This document shows, piece by piece, positions 41,806 through 50,039 of a DNA stretch of 50,146 bases (positions are counted from its first letter, which is position 1; each line of letters opens with the position of its first letter). The DNA lies in NCBI GenBank assembly GCA_036260395.1, contig DASZZY010000011.1:1-50146 (forward strand), in the 5' to 3' direction. The position numbers and the translations under genes were made by a program. Source of the DNA: DASZZY01 sp036260395 (GTDB lineage: Bacteria > Actinomycetota > UBA4738 > CALAEC01). Below the pieces are notes generated by a model. That model saw nothing but the letters and a program-made list of their open reading frames with translations. It had not been told where the DNA came from and ran no database searches.

Positions 41806-42396
41806 ATGCCGCTCGTGAGGATGGTCGATCGAGACGAGGTTCCGCCCGAGACCCAGGCCACCTTCGACGCCGGCGAGCAGAAGTACGGGAAGGTCCTCGA
41901 CGCCTGGCGGGTCATCGCCCACAACCCCGGGATCTTCAAGACGTACTTCCCCTTCCTCCAGTCGGTGTTCGCGCCGGGCGCCCTCGATCAGCGGACCAAG
42001 CAGCTCAGCGCGGTCCGGGTCACGATCCTGAACCACTCCCGGTACGCGCTGAGCCACCGGCTGGACGCGGCCAAGAAGGATGGCGTCCCGGAGGAGGACC
42101 TGGTCGCACTCGGTGATCTCGCGGCGAACCGCGAGCGCTTCAGCGAGGCGGAGCTGGCGGCGCTTGACTTCACCGACGAACTGACCACTCGAACCACCGA
42201 GGTCACGTTCCGGGACGAGCCGCTCGGCGTGTCGAAGGAGGCCCTCTCGCGGGTCCAGGAACACTTCGGCGATGCCGAGATCGTCGAGCTGGCGATGTCC
42301 GTGTCGGTGTGGAACTTCCTGTCCCGCTTCCTCCGGGTGATGGACTTCGAGCTCGACATGGATCCTCCCCCGCCCCAGCTGGACGCCGTGATCTAG
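41806..42396 (+). CDS. Carboxymuconolactone decarboxylase/AhpD-fold protein lacking the CxxC
   Basis: The 196-residue, all-helical protein matches the CMD/AhpD-like group (QLSAVRVTILNHSRYALSHRLDAAK). In redox-active members this site reads C-x-Y-C-x2-x-H; here the two Cys positions are Ser78 and Ala81 while Tyr80 and His84 remain, so a peroxidase role is unlikely. A lyase, decarboxylase or structural role is possible. ATG 41806 is preceded by AAGGAGG. It is likely in one operon with the E1 genes upstream and perhaps the ABC transporter downstream. Confidence 0.8.
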   Translation: MPLVRMVDRDEVPPETQATFDAGEQKYGKVLDAWRVIAHNPGIFKTYFPFLQSVFAPGALDQRTKQLSAVRVTILNHSRYALSHRLDAAKKDGVPEEDLVALGDLAANRERFSEAELAALDFTDELTTRTTEVTFRDEPLGVSKEALSRVQEHFGDAEIVELAMSVSVWNFLSRFLRVMDFELDMDPPPPQLDAVI

Positions 42397-42494
42397 CCGC
42401 TCCTCGACGTCGATGGACGAGTGCGGAAGGGCCGGTACGGGGGCACCTCGGTGAGGGCCGGCCGCGGCAGGACCGACGTGCAGCGAGCGCTCCG

Positions 42495-43412
42495 GTGAGC
42501 TGGATCCGGCGCATCACGGCCGAAGGGAAGGCCACCGCGACGGCGCCGGAGGAGCTGGCGACCGGAGCGCCCGCGGAACCCACGCTGGAGTCGAGGCCCG
42601 CGGGCCCTCCCGGCCCATCGGAAGCGGCAGCGCCACGGGAGAGCACTCGGAACAGGATCGTCAGCCTCCTCCTGGCGAACGGGGTTCCTCTGTTTCTGTT
42701 CGGGGTCTGGTGGTGGGTCGCCCGCGGGTCCGCCGAGTTCATCATCCCGCCGCCGTTCGAGGTCCTGCGGATCACCGGCAGGTTGCTCTTCGGCGATATG
42801 GCGATCCATACGTACACGTCGTTCGTCCGCATCATCATCGCGGTCTTGCTGGCCATGGCGCTGGGAGGGTTCTTCGTCTTCATCGTGCGGATCGTTCCGG
42901 TCACCCAGAAGCTCGTCGGTGATCGGCTGGTGCCATTCCTGGACAGCGTGCCGGCTCTCGGCTGGGCCATCCTCGGGGTGGTGTGGTTCGGGCTGGGACA
43001 CACGGCGGTCGTGTTCGTGGTCACGGCCGTCCTGCTGCCGTTCGCCCTGGTGAACCTGTGGGAGGGGATGCGGGCCATCGACCCGGACCTCCGGGAGATG
43101 GGACTGAGCTTCACGCGCCAGCGGCTCCGGATCCTGTCGATGATCGAGATCCCGCTGCTGATGCCGTACATCTTCGCCGCCCTCCGCCTCTCGTTCTCCG
43201 TCGGCTGGAAGGTCGCGCTGATCGCGGAGTTCTTCGGCTCCGAGGCGGGCCTGGGGCTGGTGATGAACCGAGGACGTCAGCTGTACGACACATCGACGGT
43301 CTTCGCCACGATCGTCACCGTCCTGGTGATCGTGACCGTCGTCGAACGGTTCGGCTTCGAGCCGCTGGGGAAGTGGTTCGCCAAGCGCACCGGGACGGAG
43401 GAACGCCGATGA
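42495..43412 (+). CDS. ABC transporter permease (TauC/SsuC-like)
   Basis: The 305-residue inner-membrane permease has a disordered Pro/Ala-rich N-terminal tail of about 45 residues, then six membrane segments and the EAA loop contacting the ATPase (EGMRAIDPDLREMGLSFTRQ). It resembles the nitrate/sulfonate/bicarbonate group of importers. The start is provisional: GTG 42495 has only a weak site. The stop overlaps the ATPase gene as ATGA, so the two are coupled. Confidence 0.88.
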   Translation: MSWIRRITAEGKATATAPEELATGAPAEPTLESRPAGPPGPSEAAAPRESTRNRIVSLLLANGVPLFLFGVWWWVARGSAEFIIPPPFEVLRITGRLLFGDMAIHTYTSFVRIIIAVLLAMALGGFFVFIVRIVPVTQKLVGDRLVPFLDSVPALGWAILGVVWFGLGHTAVVFVVTAVLLPFALVNLWEGMRAIDPDLREMGLSFTRQRLRILSMIEIPLLMPYIFAALRLSFSVGWKVALIAEFFGSEAGLGLVMNRGRQLYDTSTVFATIVTVLVIVTVVERFGFEPLGKWFAKRTGTEERR

Positions 43413-44185
43413 CCGGCATGGCCATCGAGCTCGAGGGTCTGTCGATCGTCTTCGGCAGGGACGTCGTCATGCAGGACCTGGATCTCCGCGTCGAGGAGGG
43501 CGAGTTCCTCTGTCTGTTGGGGCCCAGCGGCTGCGGGAAGTCCACGCTGTTGCGGATCCTCGGCGGCCTGGCGAAGGCCGACGGACGGGTGCGGGTGTTG
43601 GGGGAGCCGCCCCAGTCGTCTTGGCAGCATCTGGCCTACGTGTTCCAGACGCCGCGCCTGGTCCGGTGGCGCAACGCCATGGACAACGTCGCCCTCGGCC
43701 TGGAGCTCCGTGGCATTCCCGGGACCAGGAAGGAGCATCGCGCCAGCGCCGAGGCGTACCTCGCGCAGCTCGGGCTGGAAGACCTCGCAGGCCGCCCCGC
43801 CCACGTCCTGTCCGGAGGCGAGCAGCAGCGCGTGGCCATCGCCAGAGCGCTCGCCGTTCAGCCTCGCATCCTGCTCATGGACGAGCCGTTCAGCGCCCTC
43901 GACGTCCACACCCGTGGCCAGCTCCGAGCGGAGATCGTCTCGATCTGGCAGAAGTCCGGGCTGACCATCGTGTTCGTCACGCACGACATCGACGAGGCGG
44001 TCACCATCGGAAGCAAGGTGGCCGTGCTTTCGAGCAAGCCCACACGCCTCCTCTCGTTGCTCCCCATCGAGCTCTCGCACCCTCGATCCCGGTCCAGCCC
44101 GGAGTTCGTCCGGTATCGGAGCCGGATCGTCGAGCACTTCGGCGGGAAAACCGTCCTGGACGAGGCCCCCGCGGTCTCGAGCTGA
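43409..44185 (+). CDS. ABC transporter ATP-binding protein (TauB/SsuB-like)
   Basis: The 258-residue ATPase energises the adjacent permease. It has Walker A GPSGCGKST, Q-loop VFQTPRLVRW, signature LSGGEQQRVA, Walker B ILLMDEPFSALD and H-loop VFVTHDIDEAV. ATG 43409 overlaps the permease stop. The longer upstream frame lies inside the permease gene. The matching substrate-binding lipoprotein is most likely the gene at 45463-46464 on the other strand. Confidence 0.93.
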   Translation: MTGMAIELEGLSIVFGRDVVMQDLDLRVEEGEFLCLLGPSGCGKSTLLRILGGLAKADGRVRVLGEPPQSSWQHLAYVFQTPRLVRWRNAMDNVALGLELRGIPGTRKEHRASAEAYLAQLGLEDLAGRPAHVLSGGEQQRVAIARALAVQPRILLMDEPFSALDVHTRGQLRAEIVSIWQKSGLTIVFVTHDIDEAVTIGSKVAVLSSKPTRLLSLLPIELSHPRSRSSPEFVRYRSRIVEHFGGKTVLDEAPAVSS

Positions 44186-44193
44186 CCGATACC

Positions 44194-45408
44194 GTGGCCG
44201 TGGATCCCGGAACCGCGAGCGGAGACGATCCGAGAGTCGGGTCGGCCAACGGATACCCCCGCTACTCCGAGGGGGAGATGGCCAGGAGGCATGGCGATCT
44301 CCGCCGGGCCATGGCGGAGCAGGACGTCGCCGCCGTGCTGGTCGGGGGAGCCACCGGACCCATCGAGACCTCGGTCCAGTACTACACGAACTGGCCTCCG
44401 CTCGTGGAGAGCTACGTCCTCCTGCCCTTCGACGGCGAGCCGGTGTTGTTCGTCCGGCTGTGGAACCACCTCCCCGACGCCAGGAGGATCGCGGTGATCG
44501 ACGACGTCAGGTACGGCGGCGATACGCCGGACGAACAGGCCCGCCAGTTGGCGGAGGTCCTCCGAGAGCGAGGGCTGGGCGAGCGCCGCATCGGCCTGGT
44601 CGGCCCCATCCGTCACGGGGACGTGCAGATCCTGCGCGCCGCGTTGCCGGGCGCCGAGTGGGTGGACCTCGGCCGCGTCTACCGAGAGCTTCGCCTGGTG
44701 AAGAGCGACGAGGAGTTGCGGTTCACCCGGATCGCAGCGGCCATGATCGACCGGTCGGTCGAGGCCATGGAACGACAGATCAAGCCGGGCCTACGAGAGT
44801 ACGAGCTGGCCAAGATCATCGAGGACGCGTACCTCGCCGAGCGCGGCACCAACCTGATCCACTTCACGCTGACCACCTCGATGGCGGATCCCCAGGCCTG
44901 CGTGCCGCACCAGTACGCTCCCGACCGGGTCATCCAGAGCGGCGACGTGATCGTCACCGAGATCAGCGCCAGCTTCTGGGGCTACGCCGGCCAGATCCTC
45001 CGGTCGTTCACGGTCGACGCGGACCCCGCGCCGCTGTACCAGGAGCTCTACGACGTCGCGGTGGCGGTGTACGACGACATTGTCGCCCTCCTGCGGCCTG
45101 GGGCCACGGTCGGGCAGATCCTCGACCGGGCGGACCGCATCCACGACGCCGGCCTGACGATCTACGACGATCTGGTCCACGGATTCGGCGGCGCCTATCT
45201 CCCACCGATCATCCGCACCCGAAAGACCCGCGGGGCCACCCACGGCGACGACTACGCGTATCCGGCCGGCGCCATCGTGGTGGTGCAGCCGAACGTGATC
45301 ACCCCGGACGAGAAGGCCGGCGTGCAGGTGGGGAACGCCGTTCACATCACCCCGGAGGGGCCCGAAGTCCTCCAGCGATACCCGATGAAGTTCATCAGGT
45401 GCGGGTGA
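44194..45408 (+). CDS. M24 (creatinase/Xaa-Pro peptidase-fold) protein lacking most metal ligands
   Basis: The 404-residue protein has the two-domain M24 layout: creatinase N-terminal domain (about 25-165) and pita-bread C-terminal domain (175-400). Aligning by motif, the five dimetal ligands D, D, H, E, E read Glu256, Gln267, His329, Gln365 and Gly380, so only His is kept. This resembles metal-free family members such as creatinase, which hydrolyse non-peptide C-N bonds with a catalytic His, rather than aminopeptidases. GTG 44194 lies 8 bp after the ATPase stop; GTG 44200 is an alternative. With the importer upstream, it is a good candidate for the enzyme acting on the imported substrate. 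Confidence 0.82.
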   Translation: MAVDPGTASGDDPRVGSANGYPRYSEGEMARRHGDLRRAMAEQDVAAVLVGGATGPIETSVQYYTNWPPLVESYVLLPFDGEPVLFVRLWNHLPDARRIAVIDDVRYGGDTPDEQARQLAEVLRERGLGERRIGLVGPIRHGDVQILRAALPGAEWVDLGRVYRELRLVKSDEELRFTRIAAAMIDRSVEAMERQIKPGLREYELAKIIEDAYLAERGTNLIHFTLTTSMADPQACVPHQYAPDRVIQSGDVIVTEISASFWGYAGQILRSFTVDADPAPLYQELYDVAVAVYDDIVALLRPGATVGQILDRADRIHDAGLTIYDDLVHGFGGAYLPPIIRTRKTRGATHGDDYAYPAGAIVVVQPNVITPDEKAGVQVGNAVHITPEGPEVLQRYPMKFIRCG

Positions 45409-45431
45409 CCCGGCACCCCGCCGGGTCACCC
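45403..45431. terminator. Bidirectional hairpin terminator between convergent genes
   Basis: GGGTGACCCGGC (45403-45414), loop ACCCC, GCCGGGTCACCC (45420-45431): a perfect 12-bp stem that includes the stop codon of the M24 gene. It faces the convergent binding-protein gene ending at 45463. There is no T-tract on either side, as is common for actinobacterial terminators. Confidence 0.7.
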
Positions 45432-45462
45432 TTCGGAAGTCGCCGGAACGCCGCCGAGGCGG

Positions 45463-46464
45463 CTACTCGATGATGAGTTCCCGGATGTCCGGAGCGGCTG
45501 GCAGGAGACCGAGCTCGAACGCCTCGTCCCAGACGTTCTGTGCTCGATCGAGCCATTCGTCCTCGATGCTTCCGCCGTACTCGTGGTGGCCGCAGCACCA
45601 CCAGTACCGGATGAACTCGGCGGGCACGTCCGAGACGGGGGCGATCGCCTCGGCCACCTCGTCGAGGTTGTCCTCGACGTACTGCACGGACTCCAGCAGC
45701 ATGCGCCGGAACTCGACGGCGCACTCTCGCTTCTCCTCGAGCACCTGGGGCTCCACCACGAACGCGGCCCCGGCGATCCACTCGCCGGTCAGCTCCCGGT
45801 ACTCGTTGTCCGAATCGATCAGGATCCGGAGGTCGGGGTGGTTCATCGCCTCCCAGCCAACGTTGTGGAAGAGGTCGGCGGCATCGACGTCACCGCGCAG
45901 GAGGGCCGCAAGGAGGGTGGGGGGGTCGAGCTCCACCCACTTCATATCTCCGCCCTCGATGCTGGCGTCCAGTCCGTATCCCTTGGTCAGGACGATGCGG
46001 TCAGCGATCGTCCCCGTGGACCCGAACGACGTGACCCCGTACGTCCTTCCCTTCAGGTCCTCGGGGGTCTGGATGTCGGAGTCCTCCCTGACGTACGTCT
46101 TGAAGCCACCCCCGGTGTGCGCGAGAGTGATCCCCAGAACTCGGAGATCGACCCCACCCTCTCGGGCAAGCACCACGCCGGGGACGGAAGTGAGGGTGAC
46201 GTCGTACTGGCCGGTACCGACGGCGGCGATGAGACCGGGGATCGTCGTGTAGCTGATCTCCAGCTCTCCGATGATGTCGGACTCCACGATCCCCTGCTCC
46301 AGGGCGTAGAAGGCCGAGCGCTCATTGTCGTTGTCGCCAGTCAGAACACTGAACGTCTCGCAGACGACCTGACCCTCGCCCCCTCCCGCGGCTTGCTCGT
46401 CGCCCCCGCCGCAGGAGGCGGCCAGCAACCCGAGGGACGTCGTCAGTGCCAAGAACCTGCGCAT
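45463..46464 (-). CDS. ABC transporter substrate-binding lipoprotein (NMT1/TauA-like)
   Basis: This 333-residue lipoprotein has a signal peptide ending in LLAASCGGG (lipidated Cys18) and the NMT1/TauA two-lobed fold (ALEQGIVESD, VGTGQYDVTLTSVPGVV, LKGRTYGVTSFGSTGTIADRI, LLRGDVDAADLFHN). Near the C-terminus is an unusual WWCCGHHEYGG, with Cys290, Cys291, His293 and His294. ATG 46464 is chosen because GGAGGAGG ends 9 nt upstream; GTG 46473 is an alternative. It is transcribed towards the permease-ATPase-M24 genes and is their likely partner. The ligand is unknown. Confidence 0.88.
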   Translation of the reverse strand: MRRFLALTTSLGLLAASCGGGDEQAAGGGEGQVVCETFSVLTGDNDNERSAFYALEQGIVESDIIGELEISYTTIPGLIAAVGTGQYDVTLTSVPGVVLAREGGVDLRVLGITLAHTGGGFKTYVREDSDIQTPEDLKGRTYGVTSFGSTGTIADRIVLTKGYGLDASIEGGDMKWVELDPPTLLAALLRGDVDAADLFHNVGWEAMNHPDLRILIDSDNEYRELTGEWIAGAAFVVEPQVLEEKRECAVEFRRMLLESVQYVEDNLDEVAEAIAPVSDVPAEFIRYWWCCGHHEYGGSIEDEWLDRAQNVWDEAFELGLLPAAPDIRELIIE

Positions 46465-46537
46465 CCTCCTCACCCTCCTCCCTACGGACCCGGCCGGAAC
46501 GCCTCCGTGGGCAGCCCAAGCCGCCGAAACGCCGCGG

Positions 46538-46562
46538 AGTCTACCCCCGCCCCGAGTGTCAA
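46538..46562 (-). promoter_or_regulatory. Candidate promoter of the substrate-binding protein gene
   Basis: On the minus strand TTGACA (46562-46557) and TAGACT (46543-46538) are separated by 13 bp, shorter than usual, about 73 nt upstream of the ATG. The region 46550-46610 is markedly A+T-rich for this genome. Confidence 0.4.
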
Positions 46563-46591
46563 CACAAGTTAAAATCTGACTTTCGGCCGAT

Positions 46592-46621
46592 TTGTATGGC
46601 GCTTATGTCTGCTGGTAGCCT
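46592..46621 (+). promoter_or_regulatory. Candidate promoter of the CocE-type hydrolase gene
   Basis: TTGTAT (46592-46597), an 18-bp spacer and TAGCCT (46616-46621) lie about 70 nt before the gene start, divergent from the binding-protein promoter. Confidence 0.35.
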
Positions 46622-46691
46622 GAGACCTCCGCCGGAGTGACTCCGCTTCGTTCGACACCCGCGACGTGTCGAACCGGGAAGGAGGATGCGC

Positions 46692-48449
46692 GTGGAGACG
46701 ACCCTGGAGAAGAGCGAGGTCCGCGACGGCATGCGGATCCATTGGGATGCGCCCATCGAGATGGACGACGGGGTCGTGCTGCGAGCCGACGTCTTCCGAC
46801 CGGACGACGACGGGCGCTACCCGGTCGTGATGACCCACGGGCCGTACGCGAAGGGCCTTCCCTTCCAGAAGGGGTTCGCCTTCATGTGGGAGCGCCTGGA
46901 GCGCGACCACCCCGACGCGCTGGCCGGCTCCTCGAACAAGTACCAGAACTGGGAGACGGTCGACCCGGAGAAGTGGGTGCCGGACGGGTACGCCATCGTC
47001 CGCGTCGACTCCCGGGGGGCCGGCCGCTCACCGGGGTTCCTCGACGTCTGGTCGCCGAGGGAGACGCGCGACTTCGCCGCCTGCATCGAGTGGGCGGGGA
47101 CCCAAGCCTGGAGTAACGGCAAGGTCGGGCTACTGGGCGTCTCGTACTACGCGATCAACCAGTGGCAGGTGTCGGGGCTCCACCCGGAGCACCTGGCGGC
47201 CATCTGCCCCTGGGAGGGCGCCAGCGACCACTACCGGGAGCTGGCCCGGCACGGCGGGATCCTGATGTCGTTCATCAGCCACTGGTACCCCGCCCAGGTC
47301 AAGGCGGTCCAGCACGGCGTCGGGGACCGCGGGGCGGTCAATCCCAACACCGGAGAGCCGGCCGCCGGCCCGGAGACGTTGCCGGACGAAGAGCTCGAGT
47401 CGAACCGGGCCGACGCGGTGGAGGCGCTTCACGAGCATCCGTTCGACGACGACTACCACCGGGCGCGCTCCGCGGACATCTCCAGGATCGAGGTGCCGCT
47501 CCTTTCGGCAACGAACTGGGCGCACGCCCTGCACACCCGGGGGAACTTCGAGGCGTACACGCGGGCGCCGTCGCGCCAGAAGTGGCTGGAGGTCCACGGG
47601 CTGGAGCACTGGTCGCTCTTCTACAGCGACTACGGGGTCGACCTCCAGAAGCGGTTCTTCGGGCACTTCCTGAGGGGAGAGGACACCGGGTGGGACCGCC
47701 AGCCGCCCGTGTTCCTCAACCTGCGCAAGGTCGACGGCACGTTCGTCCAGCGCGCGGAACAGGAGTGGCCGCTGGCCCGGACCGAGTGGACGAAGCTGTA
47801 CCTGGACACCGAGGCGCTCCGCCTGAGCCGGGAGCCCACCCCCCGGGCGGCCACCGCCGCCTTCGAGGCCCTGGGCGAGGGCCTCACGTTCCTCACCGAG
47901 CCGCTGGAGCGGGAGACCGAGATCACCGGGCCCGCCATGGCCAAGCTCTTCGTGGCGTCCTCCACCAGCGATGCGGACATCTTCCTGGTGCTGCGGGTGC
48001 TCGACCCGGAGGGGGAGGACGTGAAGTTCATCAGCGGCATCGACCCCCAGGGCGTCGTGACGAACGGGTGGCTGCGAGCGTCTCACCGGAAGCTCGATCC
48101 GGAGAAGAGCCTCCCGTACCGCCCGTGGCACACCCACGACGAGCGCTGGCCGCTGACCCCAGGGGAGACGGTGGAAGTCGACGTGGAGATCTGGCCGACG
48201 TCGGTGATCGTCCCGGCCGGATACCGCATCGGACTGACCATCCTGGGGCGGGACTTCGAGTGGGCCGGCGACGGCCCGTGGCCCGAGTTCTACCCCGGCG
48301 TGCCGATGAAGGGCAACGGGGTCTTCGTCCACAAGGACCCGCGGGACCGGCCGCCCGAGGTGTACGGGGGGGTCACCACGGTGCTGTCGGGTGGTGACCA
48401 GGAGGCGTACCTGCTCCTGCCTGTCATCCCCGAGACGGGGAAAGAATGA
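46692..48449 (+). CDS. CocE/NonD-family hydrolase (X-Pro dipeptidyl-peptidase S15-like)
   Basis: The protein of about 585 residues is an alpha/beta hydrolase of the S15/CocE group, which cleaves esters, amides or X-Pro dipeptides. It has the oxyanion region VVMTHGPYAKG, the nucleophile elbow GLLGVSYYAINQW (Ser in GVSYYA), a cap domain, a late acidic/His region (NWAHALHTRGNF; VHGLEHWSLF) and the C-terminal jelly-roll PepX_C domain (ITGPAMAKLFVASS, YRIGLTILGRDFEW). No signal peptide is present, so it acts in the cytoplasm. GTG 46692 is favoured because AAGGAGG ends 6 nt before it; ATG 46686 directly abuts that site. Confidence 0.88.
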   Translation: METTLEKSEVRDGMRIHWDAPIEMDDGVVLRADVFRPDDDGRYPVVMTHGPYAKGLPFQKGFAFMWERLERDHPDALAGSSNKYQNWETVDPEKWVPDGYAIVRVDSRGAGRSPGFLDVWSPRETRDFAACIEWAGTQAWSNGKVGLLGVSYYAINQWQVSGLHPEHLAAICPWEGASDHYRELARHGGILMSFISHWYPAQVKAVQHGVGDRGAVNPNTGEPAAGPETLPDEELESNRADAVEALHEHPFDDDYHRARSADISRIEVPLLSATNWAHALHTRGNFEAYTRAPSRQKWLEVHGLEHWSLFYSDYGVDLQKRFFGHFLRGEDTGWDRQPPVFLNLRKVDGTFVQRAEQEWPLARTEWTKLYLDTEALRLSREPTPRAATAAFEALGEGLTFLTEPLERETEITGPAMAKLFVASSTSDADIFLVLRVLDPEGEDVKFISGIDPQGVVTNGWLRASHRKLDPEKSLPYRPWHTHDERWPLTPGETVEVDVEIWPTSVIVPAGYRIGLTILGRDFEWAGDGPWPEFYPGVPMKGNGVFVHKDPRDRPPEVYGGVTTVLSGGDQEAYLLLPVIPETGKE

Positions 48450-48554
48450 GCGGAGAGCAGCGAGAGGGGGACCGCATGCGGACCTGAGGCCGCACCCCCA
48501 GACGACCGGAGCGGCGGGCGAGGTGACCCGCCGGCCCGCGGAGGAGGCGAGACG

Positions 48555-50039
48555 ATGGAAGAGCGCAAAGTGTGGAAGGCGATCATCGGAGGCACCGCCC
48601 GGGACGGCTCGACCGGGGAGACCTTCCCGGTGCACGAGCCGGCAACCGGCGACATCCTGGCCGAGGTCGTGACGTGCGACGAGAGCGACGTCGACGTCGC
48701 GGTGGCCACCGCACGGCGGGCCTACGACGAGGACTGGCGGTGGCGGGCGCCCAGGGAGCGTGGGCAGCTGCTCCTCCAGGTCGCCCGGGTCCTGGAGGAG
48801 CACGCGGACGAGCTGGCGGAGCTCGAGACGCGGGAGATGGGCAAGCCGCTCGAGCAGTCCCGCCAGTTCGACGTCCGCTTCGCGTACGGGGTGTCCGAGT
48901 ACTTCGGGGGGCTGGCCGACAAGCTCGTGGGCGACTTCATCCCCCAGGGCCCGGTCGGCGTGTACACGGTGCCCGAGCCATTCGGCGTCGTCGGCGCCGT
49001 GATCCCGTTCAACTGGCCGCCCATCCACGTCTGCGGGAAGACCGCGCCCGCGCTGGCGGCCGGCAACACCATCGTCATCAAGCCGGCGGAGCAGGCCCCG
49101 CTGACGGCGATCCGGGTGGCCGAGCTGATGAACGAGGTGCTGCCGCCGGGCGTGGTCAACGTGGTCCCCGGGTTCGGGCCCGTGGGCGCCGCGCTGGTGG
49201 GCCACCCCGGCCTCGGGAAGATCTCGTTCACCGGGTCGACGGCAACCGGACGAGCCGTGATGCGGGCGGCCTCGGACAACCTGACCCCCACCATCCTGGA
49301 GCTCGGGGGGAAGAATCCGCTGATCGTGTTCGCCGACGCCGACCTGGAGCTCGCGGTCAAGGGTGCCGTCGAGGGCATGTACTTCAACCAGGGAGAAGCC
49401 TGCACGGCGTCCTCGCGGATCCTGCTGCACGAGAGCATCAAGGACCGGTTCATGGAGCGGTTCTGTCCGGCGGTCGAGCGGCTGGTCGTCGGCGACGGGA
49501 TGGCCGAAGGGACCCAGGTCGGTCCGATGGTCACGGAGCAGCAGCAGCAGCGGGTCCTCAACTACATACGGATCGGCGAGGAAGAGGGCGCGAAGATCGT
49601 GGCCCGCGGGAAGCTCCCGGATGACCCCAGACTGAAGAACGGTTACTTCGTCCCGCCGATCGTGTTCGACGACGTGAAGAACTCGATGCGGATCGCGCAG
49701 GAGGAGATCTTCGGGCCGGTGGTCACGGTCATGTCGTTCCAGGACTACGACGAGGCGATCCAGATGGCCAACGAGACGGAGTTCGGGCTGGTGGCCGCCG
49801 TCTACACCGGAGACATCGCGCTGGCCAACCGGGCGGCCCGCCAGATCGACGCCGGCATCGTGTTCATCAACAACTACAACCGCGCGTTCCTCGGGTCGCC
49901 GTTCGGCGGCATGAAGGGAAGCGGGAACGGGAGGGAGCACGGGCTGGAGACGATCCGGGAGTTCGTGACGACCAAGGCCGTCCGCATGCCTTCCGGGCTG
50001 GGGGAGATCCCCGTCTGGAGCGGCGCCCGGGACGTGTAG
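48555..50039 (+). CDS. Aldehyde dehydrogenase family protein
   Basis: The 494-residue ALDH shows VIPFNWPPIHVCGKTAPALA, IKPAEQAPLTA, SFTGSTATGRAVM, catalytic Glu in LELGGKNPLIV and catalytic Cys in NQGEACTASSR, with C-terminal SPFGGMKGSGNGREHG. ATG 48555 follows GGAGGAGG. It is only distantly like the ALDH at 36669-38168, so the island has two separate aldehyde-oxidising steps or specificities. It follows the CocE hydrolase by 105 bp on the same strand. Its last 95 bp are repeated in inverted form at the end of the window. Confidence 0.93.
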   Translation: MEERKVWKAIIGGTARDGSTGETFPVHEPATGDILAEVVTCDESDVDVAVATARRAYDEDWRWRAPRERGQLLLQVARVLEEHADELAELETREMGKPLEQSRQFDVRFAYGVSEYFGGLADKLVGDFIPQGPVGVYTVPEPFGVVGAVIPFNWPPIHVCGKTAPALAAGNTIVIKPAEQAPLTAIRVAELMNEVLPPGVVNVVPGFGPVGAALVGHPGLGKISFTGSTATGRAVMRAASDNLTPTILELGGKNPLIVFADADLELAVKGAVEGMYFNQGEACTASSRILLHESIKDRFMERFCPAVERLVVGDGMAEGTQVGPMVTEQQQQRVLNYIRIGEEEGAKIVARGKLPDDPRLKNGYFVPPIVFDDVKNSMRIAQEEIFGPVVTVMSFQDYDEAIQMANETEFGLVAAVYTGDIALANRAARQIDAGIVFINNYNRAFLGSPFGGMKGSGNGREHGLETIREFVTTKAVRMPSGLGEIPVWSGARDV

